64,000 nt of DNA from positions 1 through 64,000 of the forward strand of contig JANSYS010000004.1 of NCBI GenBank assembly GCA_024742275.1. The letters run 5' to 3'. Of the stretch, positions 1 through 8,064 are shown piece by piece. A program made the translations under genes and the position numbers. Under the pieces are notes generated by a model that was not told the origin of the DNA, did no database searches, and saw nothing but the letters and a program-made list of their open reading frames with translations. The number at the start of each line of letters is the position of its first letter. The first letter of the stretch is position 1. The stretch is from Alphaproteobacteria bacterium. Lineage in GTDB: Bacteria > Pseudomonadota > Alphaproteobacteria > Thalassobaculales > Thalassobaculaceae.

Positions 1-2
1 AC

Positions 3-80
3 GAGCGGCTGCGCCGCGCGGTCTCCGACCTGACCCTGGACAAACAGATCCTGGCTGAGGCTGCCAAGGGAAACTTCTGA
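3..80 (+). pseudogene. IS3-family transposase OrfA, C-terminal remnant
   Basis: The first 80 bases read in one frame to a TGA at 78-80. The peptide contains LRRAVSDLTLDKQILAEAAK and then GNF at its end, which is the leucine-zipper C-terminus typical of IS3-family OrfA proteins. No OrfB frame follows: the next 220 bases hold no coding region I can support. The gene begins outside the window, so I cannot tell whether it is intact upstream, but the element has lost its downstream half. Confidence 0.7.
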
Positions 81-299
81 GCCCCTCGCGTCGTCGGCGC
101 TGCATCGACCAGGTTCGCACTCAGCTTGGGATATCAGAGTTACAAGGCCTATAACAGAGTTTCTGATACATAAGGCGCCTTGTTGTTCGGGGGATGACTA
201 ACTAGCCGTATGCGGTTGGAACCCGCGAATGCAATTTAGCGGCGCCAGGTGCCCGCAAGTTCCCTGTTCGCAGAAAAAGCCTCATAAGACTTCGATACG

Positions 300-1556
300 C
301 TACACACGCCAGACCTGCTCGAAGAAGCGCCAGTGCATCGGGTCGGCGCGGTCCAAGACGCATTTCCAGTTCGGCCGTGTCGGATACTGATACCGGCCAA
401 ACTGGTGATCGATCAGCTTTCTACTGTGGGAAACCCATTGTTTCGTATACAAAATCCCGCTGCAGACTCGATCAATTTCAATCATGTACCGGGTCACAGC
501 GTCCCTTGTCATTTCCATAAATGATGCAATGTTTATAGACACGTCTACCGACGCGTCTGGTAGCAGCTCAATCTGGTTTGGGCTAAGAAACACGAAGTCC
601 GCCTCGTTGAATTTTTCCAAGTCCAAATGCTCAAAAGATTCAAATTTAAATATTTTTGCGCTGGGGAAAATTGATTCTATATATGTTTGCGCGAGGAATA
701 GGGTGGGTGCGACGTCCACTATTATATACTTTTGCACCCCCATTACATAAAATGCGTGTGCAAGCCGCCCATATCCTGCGCCTATTTCTAGTACGACAGG
801 ATTGTCATTCATGAATCTGGAGATTGTATTGTATTCGATTGCTGACCTCGCGAGATCTTGAGAGATTAACCTGTCACCCCGCTCAATACGATAGGGGTTT
901 CCTTTCAATGGTTCTGACATTCTTGGAATGACTTTTGCTTCATCAAGCAAGAGCGCGCGATCCCATACGAGGCTGCAGAAAGCTGAATAAACGGCATATG
1001 CGGCTTGCGGGTCCGGGGCTGACAACGACGGATTCAGCGCTAGTGCCTTTTCGAACGTTCTCGCATCATATGGAGCCCGAATATCGGAGAAGGCGCCGTT
1101 TGAGCCATGGTGGTCGATCGAGCCCAGCATGTCTCGGAACTCCGGCGATCTAACGTCCAATACCAGAAAGTTTCCGAGAGAATGATTGAACGTTCTCTTG
1201 AAGTCGTTTAGGCCTACCCCGTCCAATTCATCGATGAACCTTTTGTTTCGATCGTTCCAAAAGCTACCGGGCCAATAAATAGGCGCCTTACGTAACTCTC
1301 TCGCGTATCCGTCTATGTCAAAAAATGTTTCAAATCGAAAATCTTCGGAAACCAAAGATTTTTCATTTTGAGTAATGGACGGAGACCGAGATTCAATTTT
1401 TTGGTTATTAATTAGTACGTATTCATAAAGAATAGCGCTAATCATAGCTTTCTGTTTATCGTCATTGGTCTTCTTTAGGAGCTTTCGAAGCAAAGACTCC
1501 GCTTCCTCCGGCTCGAGATCCGCGAGCTTCTCCCGAAGCTTCTTTGATTCATACAT
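300..1556 (-). CDS. putative sugar O-methyltransferase-like protein
   Basis: A 418-residue protein. The C-terminal half has a class I SAM-methyltransferase motif I (VVLEIGAGYGRLAHAF, about residues 255-270) followed by an acidic strand-end motif (YIIVDVAPTLF). This fits the 'putative sugar O-methyltransferase' family often found in polysaccharide or glycan loci. The N-terminal 100 residues are Lys/Glu-rich and helical. The gene is visibly richer in A and T than its surroundings, with runs such as aaaaatgtttcaaatcgaaa, and IS3 remnants lie on both sides, so it looks horizontally acquired. It has no functional neighbours, so the substrate cannot be inferred. The family assignment comes from motif and length and is moderate. 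Confidence 0.6.
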   Translation of the reverse strand: MYESKKLREKLADLEPEEAESLLRKLLKKTNDDKQKAMISAILYEYVLINNQKIESRSPSITQNEKSLVSEDFRFETFFDIDGYARELRKAPIYWPGSFWNDRNKRFIDELDGVGLNDFKRTFNHSLGNFLVLDVRSPEFRDMLGSIDHHGSNGAFSDIRAPYDARTFEKALALNPSLSAPDPQAAYAVYSAFCSLVWDRALLLDEAKVIPRMSEPLKGNPYRIERGDRLISQDLARSAIEYNTISRFMNDNPVVLEIGAGYGRLAHAFYVMGVQKYIIVDVAPTLFLAQTYIESIFPSAKIFKFESFEHLDLEKFNEADFVFLSPNQIELLPDASVDVSINIASFMEMTRDAVTRYMIEIDRVCSGILYTKQWVSHSRKLIDHQFGRYQYPTRPNWKCVLDRADPMHWRFFEQVWRV

Positions 1557-1622
1557 GACTATCGTTCCGATCTGCGCGCCTTCGGCGCTGACTGAAAGGC
1601 GATGGTACTATCTTCGATCACT

Positions 1623-1656
1623 CTGAAGATTCGACCCTGCTGAAGATTCGACCCTG
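1623..1656. repeat. 17-bp perfect tandem duplication
   Basis: The unit CTGAAGATTCGACCCTG occurs twice back to back (1623-1639 and 1640-1656) with no mismatch. It lies in non-coding DNA beside the IS remnant. It is probably a replication-slippage or repair scar. Confidence 0.85.
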
Positions 1657-1739
1657 GCGAAAATCCTACATCAGCTCGGCCATACTGTGTCAGGCGTTCC
1701 CTCTTCAATGAAATACGGCGCTTAGGGAACATCGGGCTG

Positions 1740-2044
1740 CTTCCAACCGGACTCTCGTCTGAGGCGAGAATTTCCGGGCCAGCGTCAGCACGCGAAGCTT
1801 CCGACCCGTCGGCAGTTGGTCGCGCATGAACGGCATCGCCTCCATGTCCCTCGGCTCAATGGTCTCGGTACGATCGATCGCGGTCTAGCCTTGATCCGCC
1901 GACTATGCGCGTTCTGTAGCTCACGCTAGCGCATCCGCCGCATCCCCGGCGGCATCCTGCTCGTGTACTTCTTTTCCAACTGAGGTAGGGCACCTGGCCA
2001 ATCCCGGCCTGACGGCAAACTTCCGTCACCAGGGTTCCATCCAC
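1740..2044 (-). pseudogene. degenerate IS3-family transposase (OrfA and OrfB fragments)
   Basis: On the minus strand, 2044 to about 1930 reads GTLVTEVCRQAGIGQ and then a YLSWK motif, the helix-turn-helix start of IS3-family OrfA (compare VxEVCRKxGIS-xYxxWKKK). Reading then shifts frame. From about 1844 the same strand reads RDQLPTGRKLRVLTLARKFS, which matches the DDE-domain start of OrfB (normally xFVHDQLxTGRKLRVLTVVDTFS) with a short deletion after RVLTL. Only about 300 bases survive of a roughly 1.2-kb element, with frame breaks, so it is inactive. Confidence 0.65.
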
Positions 2045-2056
2045 CAGGGTTCCATC
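2027..2056. repeat. 15-bp perfect tandem duplication
   Basis: CACCAGGGTTCCATC occurs at 2027-2041 and again at 2042-2056 without mismatch. It straddles the 5' edge of the degenerate OrfA frame, so it arose during decay of the element or after it. Confidence 0.85.
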
Positions 2057-2331
2057 CTTGCCGTGCTCGATGACGTACGCCCTATGAGCGTCGCCGATGC
2101 GATCGAACTAATCGGTGCCAAGGCAAAGAATACGGAAATTTAGCTGGCATCCAAAACGGGATTCCCACCGCGGAACTGAATCGGATCGAGCATGGGTGGC
2201 AGGTCGTCACGACCGCTTCCGACAGGGGCTGACGGCATCCGGTTCGCCAACAGACTCTTTCCTCCATGCGTGACGGTTTGGCTCAATCCGGTAATGATGG
2301 ATACTGACCCGAACAAACGCTGGAGAACATA

Positions 2332-3213
2332 ATGAGCAGGGTGGGATTCATCGGTCTCGGTATTATGGGTGCACCCATGGCAGGGCACCTGATCGCGGCC
2401 GGGCACGAGGTTTTTCTGCAGTCGCGTAGCGGGGTGCCCGATGCTCTGGTCGAGCGCGGCGGTACCGCGTGCTCGACCGCCAAAGAGGTCGCAGAGAAAG
2501 CCGACATCATCATCTTGATGGTGCCCGATACTCCGCATGTCGAATCCGTCCTGTTCGACGACGCGGGGGTTGCGAGCGGTCTCACCGTCGGCAAATGCGT
2601 CGTCGACATGAGCTCGATCTCCCCGCTGGCGACGAAAGAGTTCGCCGCGAAGATCGCCGCTCTCGGGTGCGACTACGTCGATGCTCCGGTCTCCGGCGGA
2701 GAGGTTGGTGCGAAGGCCGGTAGCCTGACGATCATGTGCGGCGGCACGGAGGCCGCGTTCGCGCGCGTCCTGCCGCTCTTTGAGCTGATGGGGAAGAACA
2801 TAACCCTCGTCGGCGGCGTCGGCGACGGTCAGGTCTGCAAGGTCGCCAACCAGATCATCGTCGCGCTCAATATCGAAGCCGTCAGCGAGGCTCTCGTCTT
2901 CGCCTCCAAGGCGGGAGCGGACCCGGAGAAGGTCCGGCAGGCCCTGATGGGCGGTTTCGCGTCGTCCAAGGTGCTCGAGGTGCATGCGGAACGCATGATC
3001 AAACGGACCTTCGATCCGGGTTTCCGCATCGAGCTCCATCAGAAGGACCTGGGCCTCGCCCTCTCCAACGCGCGACAGTTGGGCGTGAGCCTGCCGAATA
3101 CGGCCACGGCGCAGGAGCTTTTCAACGCGTGCTCCGCCGCCGGCGGCGGCGCGTGGGATCATTCCGGCATGGTGCAGGCGCTCGAGCGGATGGCCTCGCA
3201 CAAGATCGGATAG
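2332..3213 (+). CDS. garR: 2-hydroxy-3-oxopropionate (tartronate semialdehyde) reductase
   Basis: A 293-residue member of the beta-hydroxyacid dehydrogenase family, which reduces tartronate semialdehyde to D-glycerate with NAD(P)H in the cytoplasm. The N-terminal Rossmann motif is GFIGLGIMGAPMAGHL. The substrate-binding signature DAPVSGGEVGAKAGSL lies near residues 118-133. The catalytic Lys is in GQVCKVANQI near residue 170. Length and motifs fit GarR/GlxR better than 3-hydroxyisobutyrate dehydrogenase, although the two are close. It starts at ATG 2332 behind GGAG. The galactarate dehydratase gene 9 bases downstream supports the sugar-acid assignment. Confidence 0.85.
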   Translation: MSRVGFIGLGIMGAPMAGHLIAAGHEVFLQSRSGVPDALVERGGTACSTAKEVAEKADIIILMVPDTPHVESVLFDDAGVASGLTVGKCVVDMSSISPLATKEFAAKIAALGCDYVDAPVSGGEVGAKAGSLTIMCGGTEAAFARVLPLFELMGKNITLVGGVGDGQVCKVANQIIVALNIEAVSEALVFASKAGADPEKVRQALMGGFASSKVLEVHAERMIKRTFDPGFRIELHQKDLGLALSNARQLGVSLPNTATAQELFNACSAAGGGAWDHSGMVQALERMASHKIG

Positions 3214-3222
3214 GGGGCGGGC

Positions 3223-4776
3223 ATGAGCGCTCAGCCGCGCCTCATTCGGATGGATCCGAGGGACAATGTCGCCGTCGTCGCGAACGACGGCGGCTTGGCC
3301 GAAGGGACCGAGGTCGACGGTCTCGTGCTGGCCGAGACCGTGCCCCAAGCGCACAAGGTCGCTCTGACCGCGCTGGCTGCCGGCGATGCCGTGGTGCGCT
3401 ACGGCACCGTGATCGGTCGGGCGGCCTGTCCGATTCCGGCGGGCGGCTGGATCAGGGAAACGAACCTGAACATGCCGTCGCCGCCGGTTCTCTCCGAGCT
3501 GCGGTTGCCCCAACCGAGCCCCACCGACGTGGCCCCGCTGGAAGGTCACACGTTCCAGGGCTTCCGGAACCGGGACGGCACCGTCGGCACCCGAAACATC
3601 CTCGCGATCACCAATACGGTGCAATGCGTCTCGGGTGTCGTGGCTCATGCGGTCGACCGGATACGGCGGGAGATCCTCCCACGGTTTTCCAATGTCGACG
3701 ATGTCGTATCGCTGGAGCACACCTATGGGTGCGGTGTTGCCATCGACGCGCCGGGCGCCGCCGTACCGATCCGGACGCTCCGGAACATCGCCCGAAACCC
3801 GAACTTATCCGGATCGACGATGGTGGTGAGCCTCGGCTGCGAAAAGCTTCAGCCGACGCGGCTCTTCCCCGAGATGCTCAACGGTTCGGACGACTGGGGT
3901 GTCGATCCCGCCGACTCGAATGACGTGGTTACCCTTCAGGACGAAACGCATACCGGTTTCGAGGCGATGATCACCTCGATCCTCGCCTCAGCCGAGCGGC
4001 ATCTTGCGGCCTTGAACACACGGCAACGGGAAACCTGCCCGGTTTCCGATCTCGTGGTTGGACTCCAGTGCGGCGGCAGTGACGCGTTGTCTGGAGTTAC
4101 CGCAAATCCAGCCCTGGGGATCGCCGCCGATATGATCGTGCGAGCCGGCGGGACGGTCATGTTCTCTGAGGTCACCGAGGTTCGCGACGGTATCGACAAG
4201 TTGGTCGCACGCGCCGCGACACCGGACGTCGCACGCGATCTCATCCGCGAGATGGAGTGGTACGACTCCTACCTGGAGGCAGGTCGATCGGATCGCAGCG
4301 CGAACACCACGCCCGGGAACAAGAAAGGCGGCTTGTCGAACATCGCCGAGAAGGCGATGGGGTCGATCAGCAAGTCCGGCTCGATGCCGATCGCCGGTGT
4401 GGTCCCCGCCGGTGAGCGCGCGACCCGCAAGGGTCTGCTGTTCGCCGCGACCCCGGCCTCCGATTTCATCTGCGGCACGCTGCAGCTCGCCGCCGGAATG
4501 AATGTCCACGTCTTCACGACGGGCCGGGGAACACCCTATGGTCTGGCGGCGGTGCCGGTCGTCAAGGTCGTCACCCGGACAGATCTCGCGCGGCGCTGGC
4601 ACGACCTGGTCGATATCGACGCTGGGCGCATCATTTCCGCCGATCGGACGTTGGAAGCGATGGGACAGGAGATGTTCGACACGATTCTCGCCGTCGCCAG
4701 TGGCGAGAAAACCTGTGCGGAACGCTTGGGGCTCACGAACCAGTTGGCGCTGTTCAATCCCGGCCCGGTGACCTGA
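3223..4776 (+). CDS. garD: galactarate dehydratase (GarD/UxaA family)
   Basis: A 517-residue protein close to the usual GarD length of about 523. The N-terminal SAF-like domain (about 1-90) contains [14 protein letters not shown] and VVRYGTVIG. The C-terminal dehydratase domain has [14 protein letters not shown], the metal/active-site segment [14 protein letters not shown] and a GCEKLQP motif. GarD dehydrates galactarate to 5-keto-4-deoxy-glucarate. Altronate dehydratase shares the fold, but the N-terminal SAF domain fused in one chain and the GarR neighbour favour galactarate. The aldolase garL is not in the window. Confidence 0.8.
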   Translation: MSAQPRLIRMDPRDNVAVVANDGGLAEGTEVDGLVLAETVPQAHKVALTALAAGDAVVRYGTVIGRAACPIPAGGWIRETNLNMPSPPVLSELRLPQPSPTDVAPLEGHTFQGFRNRDGTVGTRNILAITNTVQCVSGVVAHAVDRIRREILPRFSNVDDVVSLEHTYGCGVAIDAPGAAVPIRTLRNIARNPNLSGSTMVVSLGCEKLQPTRLFPEMLNGSDDWGVDPADSNDVVTLQDETHTGFEAMITSILASAERHLAALNTRQRETCPVSDLVVGLQCGGSDALSGVTANPALGIAADMIVRAGGTVMFSEVTEVRDGIDKLVARAATPDVARDLIREMEWYDSYLEAGRSDRSANTTPGNKKGGLSNIAEKAMGSISKSGSMPIAGVVPAGERATRKGLLFAATPASDFICGTLQLAAGMNVHVFTTGRGTPYGLAAVPVVKVVTRTDLARRWHDLVDIDAGRIISADRTLEAMGQEMFDTILAVASGEKTCAERLGLTNQLALFNPGPVT

Positions 4777-4828
4777 CGGCGATGACGGCCCAAGGGCGCA
4801 CCGTGTCAAACAGATCGAGGAAGAAACG

Positions 4829-5797
4829 ATGCACAACGGCTTCGAGCGGACGACCGATTGGCAGCCGTCATCGCGATACCCTGACCCCTCGGTCATTTCG
4901 CTGGATCCGCGCTTCGACGCGTTGAAGCTGCCGCTCGCCGGAATCGAACGGTTGGCGACCGGGTGCCGCTGGAGCGAAGGGCCGGTTTGGTTCGGCGATG
5001 GACGGTATCTGCTGTGGAGCGACATCCCCAACAATCGAATCATGCGTTGGGACGAGGTCACGGGGCATGTGTCAGCCTTTCGGGAGCCGTCCAACTTCGC
5101 AAACGGACAGACGCGCGACCGTCAGGGGCGGCTGATCACTTGCGAGCACGGCGGCAGACGCGTCACCCGGACCGAATACGATGGGACCCTGACCGTCCTG
5201 GCGGACGGCCATGACGGCAATAGGCTCAATTCACCCAACGATGTCGTGGTCAAATCCGATGGGTCGATCTGGTTTACCGACCCGTCGTTCGGCATTCAGG
5301 GCAATTACGAAGGGCACAAGGCCGAACCTGAACTGGGTCAGAACGTCTACCGCTTAGATCCCGAAAGCGGCGCCACCATGGTCGTGGCGGACGACATCCT
5401 CGGCCCCAACGGGCTCGCGTTCTCGCCCGACGAGACGAAACTCTACGTCGTCGAGTCGCGTGGGACGCCGGCCCGCAAAATTCTGGAATGCGATGTTTCG
5501 GACGACGGCCGATCGATCCGAGGCAGACGGGTGCTGATCGACGCGGGCGAAGGGACGCCAGACGGCCTGCGTGTCGACGTCCTCGGCAATCTCTGGTGCG
5601 GCTGGGGGATGGGCTCCGACGATTTGGACGGCGTTATGGTCTTCTCGTCGGATGGCGATCCCATCGGCCGGATCGCCCTGCCGGAACGCTGCGCCAATCT
5701 GTGTTTCGGGGGGCGCGCCAACAGCCGCTTGTTCATGGCGGCCAGCCACTCGCTCTACGCGCTGTACGTCAATGTCGCCGGTGTGGCCAACGGGTAG
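4829..5797 (+). CDS. SMP-30/gluconolactonase family lactonase
   Basis: A 322-residue six-bladed beta-propeller of the SMP-30/LRE family, which hydrolyses sugar lactones in a metal-dependent way. Family motifs seen are EGPVWFGDGRYLLWSDI (about 48-65), the central metal and substrate motif NSPNDVVVKSDGSIWFTDP (about 133-151) and GPNGLAFSPDETKLYV (about 190-205). It lies 52 bases after garD on the same strand, so it probably opens an aldaric or aldonic acid lactone feeding the same pathway. The exact lactone cannot be deduced. Confidence 0.8.
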   Translation: MHNGFERTTDWQPSSRYPDPSVISLDPRFDALKLPLAGIERLATGCRWSEGPVWFGDGRYLLWSDIPNNRIMRWDEVTGHVSAFREPSNFANGQTRDRQGRLITCEHGGRRVTRTEYDGTLTVLADGHDGNRLNSPNDVVVKSDGSIWFTDPSFGIQGNYEGHKAEPELGQNVYRLDPESGATMVVADDILGPNGLAFSPDETKLYVVESRGTPARKILECDVSDDGRSIRGRRVLIDAGEGTPDGLRVDVLGNLWCGWGMGSDDLDGVMVFSSDGDPIGRIALPERCANLCFGGRANSRLFMAASHSLYALYVNVAGVANG

Positions 5798-6242
5798 GTC
5801 CGGGAGTTCATTCCGCTAGTCGTCGTTAAGGGCTGACCGCCTCTTTGGCGGAGCTGACCTATCGGCTGCCGCCGCCGCACGCATCCGCGTTCCGTATCCC
5901 GTCTCTTCATGCCTCATGCCTGACCGGTGGGCCGTTCAGGCCGTTGGTCCATGGCCGGCGGCTGCGGCACGCCTCGCCGTCCACTCCACTGCCGATCCGT
6001 AATTCCGCTCTTCAAATCAAAAATACTATTTTTGGTTGCGTTGTTTTGAGTAACTTGTTATTCAACAAATAGTGGCGGACGTCGAGGGGGTTACCGGACG
6101 GCGTCTCCGTTGGATGCGGGAGCGTGCGCTGCACGCCGACCGGGATCGGCCATGCACGCGGCGCTCTATCGCGCCGCCGACGGGCCTCCCAAAGGTCGGG
6201 CCAGAGGGGTCCCCGCCCACTCGTTTTGGAGGGATGCGTCTC
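5798..6242. other. intergenic region with AT-rich promoter-like island
   Basis: There is no supportable gene in these 445 bases. A weak hairpin (CCGCC-TCTTT-GGCGG at 5837-5851) may end the sugar-acid operon. Bases 6001-6070 form a sharp AT-rich island in GC-rich DNA and contain a palindrome. This is the likely promoter region of the downstream five-gene operon, whose first start codon is at 6243. Confidence 0.5.
6018..6034. promoter_or_regulatory. 17-bp palindrome, putative operator
   Basis: CAAAAATACTATTTTTG has 7-bp arms that are exact reverse complements around ACT. It sits in the AT-rich island about 210 bases before the start of the five-gene operon. The arms are not those of the PpsR site. 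Its role as an operator or promoter element is inferred from position and symmetry only. Confidence 0.4.
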
Positions 6243-8054
6243 ATGGCGAGCAGCTACACGATCACCATCAACAGCACCTATGGGACGGCGGTCGACGTCT
6301 ATTCCGCCATGGCGTCCACGCCATCCGATCCGCCGTCATCTGAGCCGGCGGACTACGTGCCGATCTACACGAAGCTGGGGACGGTGGCGCCGAACGGCAC
6401 CGCGAAGATTCCCGCGAGCGACTTCGTGCTGAAGCTCGTCATAGTGCGTCAGAGCGACCGCTTCCCCGTCAGGGCGGTCGTCGTCGACCAGTTGGACGTT
6501 CCGAGCCAGACGATCCTCCTGGGCGCCGCCGACGAGGCTCTGGCGGAGAAGGGTTGGGCCTTCTATCAGACCTTCTCCAGTCAGCCCTACGCGCCTGAAT
6601 CTCTGAACTTCGCAAATCTGGTCGAGACGACCGACGCTGGAAGTCTCGCTTCGGCGACGGCCGATTTTTTCAACCAAAACGGCGTTCCGGGATTCACGTT
6701 CGCGTTGTTCTCGGCGATCGGCTATTGGGCGACGAACCTACTCTATGCCTTCCCCGGTACCTACTACTGCTACGAGCCACCGGCGGCCAGTTCGATGGGC
6801 TTCATTCTGCCCGCCAACTGTGTCGGAAAGATCTCCATCGCCGGCGGCGCGGCCACATACACCCCAAACGGCGGCAATCAGGCCGCGCTCTCCTTCAACG
6901 CCTCGTCCCTGACCTCGGTAGGTGCGACGGCGGCATCTGGGCTCTCGCTGACGGCGATCATCCGGGACCTGAGTTGGGAGGGCAAACCATCGACCGTCAC
7001 TTGGGGGTTCGTGGGCACCAATGACGGCAAACAGTTCATTGCACAGAGCTACGAAGATCCGTCTCTCCCCTGGTACTCGGTTCTGTACGACCTGGCCTAC
7101 GGCGCGTTCTTCACCGTCCAGTTGGTGATGGCGGTGGACGCGGCGATCGATCTGGCCAAGGCGTTGGGCAAGGGCGCGAAGTGGTTGTCCGACGCCACCA
7201 GCAAACTCGCCGACAGGATTCGCGGCTCGCTGAACGAGACCGGCGACAGCGCCGCCCCGGATACCGGCGTTGGCGACACCGCCGATCCGGTCAACGTCGA
7301 CATCGATATCGATATCGATATCGACGTGGATGTGGACGTGGATATCGATATCGACATCGACGTGGATGTCGACGTCGATGTGGACGTGGATGTGGACGTC
7401 GATTTCGTCGCCGTGGTCGACGTGGATGTGGACGTGGATGTCGATGTCGATATCGACGTCGTGACGGATACGGACACGGATATCGACATCGACGTCGATA
7501 CCGACATCGATACCGATGTCGACGTCCAGCCGGGCGGCATCGGCAAGGCCCTGTCCGGCATCGGCAACTGGATCATGAAGAAAGCGCTCCCGACCCTCGT
7601 CGAGGGCGTAGCGATCTACGTCGCGTTCAACTCTTTCGGGAAGATCCTCGACGCCTGGAAGCAGGCGGACGAGCAGGACATGGCGAACCTTCAGCCGCGC
7701 CAGACCACCGGTCTCGGGCTGCTGGTGAACTACATGCTGAACGACAAGATCCCGATCAAGGCGCGCTGGACGACCTTCGGCGAGTACGTGGCCACCTCCG
7801 GCGCCGACGCCGGAACGCTGCAGATCACCGTCAGTTCCATCCTGCAGACGAAGAACGCCACGGCCGACGCCGCCCAGGCGGCCTGGAAGTGGTCGACGAG
7901 CGACGAACAGGCGGCGGTGACGGCGATGAAGAACGCCGGGTCGGGAGGAGACCCGGACAAGGCTTTCGAGGCGCTGGCCACCTACACCTATGGCGGCAAG
8001 GACCTGCCGTTGAAGGTGGGGGCGGCGGTCGCCATGAAGTACCTCAAGGGTTGA
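6243..8054 (+). CDS. uncharacterised protein with (V/I)D repeat; first gene of borosin-like operon
   Basis: A 603-residue protein starting at ATG 6243 behind GGAGGG (6228-6233); an in-frame ATG at 6234 is too close to that site. The N-terminal 250 residues are beta-rich and Ser/Thr/Ala-rich, with a YYCYEPPAASS segment. A hydrophobic helix follows (about 279-308, GAFFTVQLVMAVDAAIDLAK). Next come a linker, a 77-residue alternating (Val/Ile/Thr)-Asp tract (352-428), a second hydrophobic helix (about 448-470, VEGVAIYVAFNSFG) and a mixed C-terminal domain. No signal peptide is evident. The N-terminal two thirds match the last gene of the operon (12437-14113) in motif order. I do not recognise the family; function is unknown. 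Confidence 0.8.
   Translation: MASSYTITINSTYGTAVDVYSAMASTPSDPPSSEPADYVPIYTKLGTVAPNGTAKIPASDFVLKLVIVRQSDRFPVRAVVVDQLDVPSQTILLGAADEALAEKGWAFYQTFSSQPYAPESLNFANLVETTDAGSLASATADFFNQNGVPGFTFALFSAIGYWATNLLYAFPGTYYCYEPPAASSMGFILPANCVGKISIAGGAATYTPNGGNQAALSFNASSLTSVGATAASGLSLTAIIRDLSWEGKPSTVTWGFVGTNDGKQFIAQSYEDPSLPWYSVLYDLAYGAFFTVQLVMAVDAAIDLAKALGKGAKWLSDATSKLADRIRGSLNETGDSAAPDTGVGDTADPVNVDIDIDIDIDVDVDVDIDIDIDVDVDVDVDVDVDVDFVAVVDVDVDVDVDVDIDVVTDTDTDIDIDVDTDIDTDVDVQPGGIGKALSGIGNWIMKKALPTLVEGVAIYVAFNSFGKILDAWKQADEQDMANLQPRQTTGLGLLVNYMLNDKIPIKARWTTFGEYVATSGADAGTLQITVSSILQTKNATADAAQAAWKWSTSDEQAAVTAMKNAGSGGDPDKAFEALATYTYGGKDLPLKVGAAVAMKYLKG
7296..7526 (+). repeat. hexanucleotide-based (Val/Ile)-Asp coding repeat
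   Basis: The unit is GTNGAY or ATCGAY, giving VD, ID and some TD dipeptides over 77 codons, interrupted once by FVAV near 7404-7415. Codons are mixed (gacgtg, gatgtc, gatatc), so the dipeptide pattern is kept despite DNA variation. This suggests selection on protein sequence more than recent slippage. The tract lies inside the gene at 6243-8054. Confidence 0.9.
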
Positions 8055-8064
8055 GGGCGGATCG

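Larger units (their letters stand above)
1557..2331. other. non-coding, decaying IS region
   Basis: This 775-base stretch has no intact gene. It contains two perfect short tandem duplications and the degenerate IS3 transposase described separately. The last 250 bases hold only short, unconvincing frames before the ribosome binding site (ctggagaacata) of the reductase gene at 2332. Confidence 0.5.

Noticed and set aside
7097..7576. Minus-strand Ser/Thr repeat protein
   Set aside because: It is the reverse complement of the (V/I)D tract (gtcgac and related units read as Ser-Thr) and has no independent coding evidence.
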